Origin: Flavobacterium hydrocarbonoxydans
GTDB lineage: Bacteria; Bacteroidota; Bacteroidia; Flavobacteriales; Flavobacteriaceae
Assembly: GCF_009789235.1 (NCBI RefSeq)
Contig: NZ_WSTB01000003.1
Span: 62,001-126,000 of the forward strand
Direction of reading: 5' to 3'
Length of the DNA: 64,000 bases
A program made the position numbers and the translations under genes. The notes beneath the pieces are model-generated. The model had not been told where the DNA came from. It ran no database searches and was given only the letters and a program-made list of their open reading frames with translations. How positions within the stretch are numbered: position 1 is the stretch's first letter; every line of letters begins with the position of its first letter. Shown piece by piece: positions 62,581 to 64,000 of the stretch.

Positions 62581-63491
62581 TAGATGATTTTACTCGTAAA
62601 GAAATTGAAAAAATATCACATAATATTTTAAAAGAAAGCAAATCTTTCGATATTTTCCCTACACCAGTAGACAAAATTTTATCATATTCCGATTTTGCGC
62701 TTGATAACAAAATAGACTTACAGAATATTGACGATTCTTTTTTTGACTCATTCAAAGAAAAACTAGTTGATCCTTCCAAAAAAGCCCTAATGCATGCTCT
62801 TTCGAAAATAAAAGGTTTTTTCTATCGAGAAGAGAAAACTATATACATTGATGCAGAGCTTGATAAAAATCTTGGCAAAAAGAATTTTGTAAAATTACAT
62901 GAAATTGGTCATGGTGTTTTGTCATGGCAAAATGAAGTCATCTTAGCTTTAGATAACGATGAAACTTTAAGTGAAGAGTATGATGAACAATTTGAAGCAG
63001 AAGCTAACTATTTCGCATCATTAACACTATTTCAACATGATCGATTTCTAGAAGAGTGTGAAAAGTTAAGTTTAGGACTGGGAGCGGTTATGGAAATAAG
63101 TAAAAAATTTGGCGCATCGGTACATTCCTCTTTTAGAAATTATGTCTTACAATCAAAAAACAAATGTGCTTTACTTGTTTTAAACCATCCAGTAAATAAA
63201 AATGGTTTTGTAAACACATTGACTACAAGAGACTTATTTTACTCAAAAAAATTCCTAGAGGAGTTTGGTGAACTACAACTTCCAGATGAATTTGGATTTA
63301 AATGGTCTTTTGTTCAAGACTTTAAGTTTAAAAAGAAATTTCATGAAAATGGCGTAATTTCTTTAAACACAAAAGAAGGAGAAGACCTAAAAGCAAGCTA
63401 TCATTTCTTTAATAATACGTATAATAGTTTTGTGTTCTTTTTTCCAAAAGGTGAGAAAAATAGGGCCAAAACTAAAATAATTTTAAAATAG
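62577..63491 (+). CDS. ImmA/IrrE-type metallopeptidase
   Basis: A 304-aa protein with the zinc motif KLHEIGHGVLSW (His-Glu-x-x-His) and a downstream acidic helix EQFEAEANYFASL that supplies the third ligand (Glu), as in ImmA/IrrE proteases. The C-terminal ~120 residues (LVLNHPVNKNGFVNTL, KNRAKTKIILK) are a separate domain, unlike short ImmA. It shares an operon with the XRE gene, whose product is its probable target. Confidence 0.85.
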   Translation: MIDDFTRKEIEKISHNILKESKSFDIFPTPVDKILSYSDFALDNKIDLQNIDDSFFDSFKEKLVDPSKKALMHALSKIKGFFYREEKTIYIDAELDKNLGKKNFVKLHEIGHGVLSWQNEVILALDNDETLSEEYDEQFEAEANYFASLTLFQHDRFLEECEKLSLGLGAVMEISKKFGASVHSSFRNYVLQSKNKCALLVLNHPVNKNGFVNTLTTRDLFYSKKFLEEFGELQLPDEFGFKWSFVQDFKFKKKFHENGVISLNTKEGEDLKASYHFFNNTYNSFVFFFPKGEKNRAKTKIILK

Positions 63492-63542
63492 TTGCTTGCC
63501 TGTTCAATTACATATGTCATAATATATTAAAGTAAAAATATA

Positions 63543-64000
63543 TTATTTCCATTTTGATGTTAACACGATAGTTTCGTTATGAGGTTTATACTGATCTAAC
63601 AGTTTATCTATCTTCATTACAACAGGAAGATCAGCTGACAGTCCTGCAAGAATACATCCTCCTTGAGGTAATATTGATAGGCTGTCAAATGATATTTTAT
63701 CTAAATAAGAAACTGTTCTGCCTATCGCTTCAATATCTTTATTATTGATCAATCTATGCAGAAAATAGTTATGTAGCTGGGATATTATTGTATCGGATAT
63801 ATCATAAGGCCTCTGGCTAGATATAGTTAAAAAGACTCCGAATTTTCTACCCTCTTTAATTATTTCTTCAAAAGTTTCTAATCGGTAATCTTTCCATGTT
63901 TCGCTTTCTCTAATTGAGTTACGCGACAAAATATTATGCGCCTCGTCCACAATAATATTTAAATATTTTTGTCTATCAAGATTGCTTGTTTTAAAGAACT
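63543..64000 (-). CDS. HerA-like (DUF87/FtsK-type) ATPase, C-terminal part, cut by the window end
   Basis: The open frame runs to the window edge. The visible ~150 residues contain Walker B NIIVDEAHNIL, followed by KFGVFLTISSQRPYDISDTI (sensor/arginine segment), LHNYFLHRLINNKDIEAI and LPQGGCILAGLSADLP, as in HerA-family ATPases. HerA proteins move DNA for end processing and, paired with NurA, SIR2 or DUF4297-type nucleases, form anti-phage systems. The partner would be beyond the window. It is convergent with the ImmA-like gene. Confidence 0.75.
   Translation of the reverse strand, partial: FFKTSNLDRQKYLNIIVDEAHNILSRNSIRESETWKDYRLETFEEIIKEGRKFGVFLTISSQRPYDISDTIISQLHNYFLHRLINNKDIEAIGRTVSYLDKISFDSLSILPQGGCILAGLSADLPVVMKIDKLLDQYKPHNETIVLTSKWK

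Overview
The window is AT-rich DNA from a member of the Bacteroidota, most likely a Flavobacterium or close relative. Four things point there: fused lpxC/fabZ between lpxD and lpxA; a PorX-type response regulator of type IX secretion and gliding; repeated TAnnTTTG -7 promoter elements with an upstream TTG about 19-20 nt away; and a short membrane protein that looks like the flavobacterial CAL67264 family.

1-47 kb is mostly chromosomal housekeeping. It holds a lipid A operon (lpxD-lpxC/fabZ-lpxA, minus strand), an HD phosphohydrolase, porX, tsaE, an alanine-dehydrogenase-like gene, ung, mutS2 without a Smr domain, ettA, holA, a GT2 glycosyltransferase, an OmpA lipoprotein, a Sua5/YrdC protein, a UvrD/PcrA helicase, a TSUP permease, a patatin, an M1 aminopeptidase, recG, an RND efflux operon (adaptor, pump, TolC-like), a bestrophin, pheT, a muramidase, a two-component pair and apt. 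Small insertions sit among these genes. They are a complete IS481-like element with perfect 25-bp terminal repeats and a 5-bp target duplication (13550-14600), REP/REPIN-like repeats flanking a GIY-YIG gene, two copies of a structured flavobacterial repeat, and a convergent toxin/antitoxin-like pair.

47.6-58.4 kb is a genomic island in the 3' end of tRNA-Arg(ACG). A 13-bp direct repeat (47695-47707 and 58363-58375) marks attL and attR. The tyrosine integrase lies beside attR and is followed by an unknown 438-aa gene, an excisionase-like HTH gene preceded by 21-22-bp-spaced iteron-like repeats, and an 803-aa protein with possible family-A-polymerase motifs. The cargo follows: a two-TM coiled-coil protein, an 892-aa HD + Hsp90-type ATPase fusion, and a degenerate zinc-ribbon protein. 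The cargo is a candidate undescribed defence/conflict module.

58.8-61.7 kb is a three-gene, overlapping minus-strand operon of the bacterial ubiquitin-like type. It encodes a protein with three ubiquitin-like repeats fused to an E2-like domain that has no cysteine, a JAMM peptidase-E1 fusion, and a zinc-binding DUF6527-like protein. Upstream lies an apparent independent ~110-nt small RNA with its own promoter and terminator. A XRE/ImmA-type regulator-protease pair and the C-terminal part of a HerA-like ATPase follow, and the window ends inside the latter. The right end is therefore an accessory, probably defence-rich region. All assignments were made by reading the sequence; no database search was possible.
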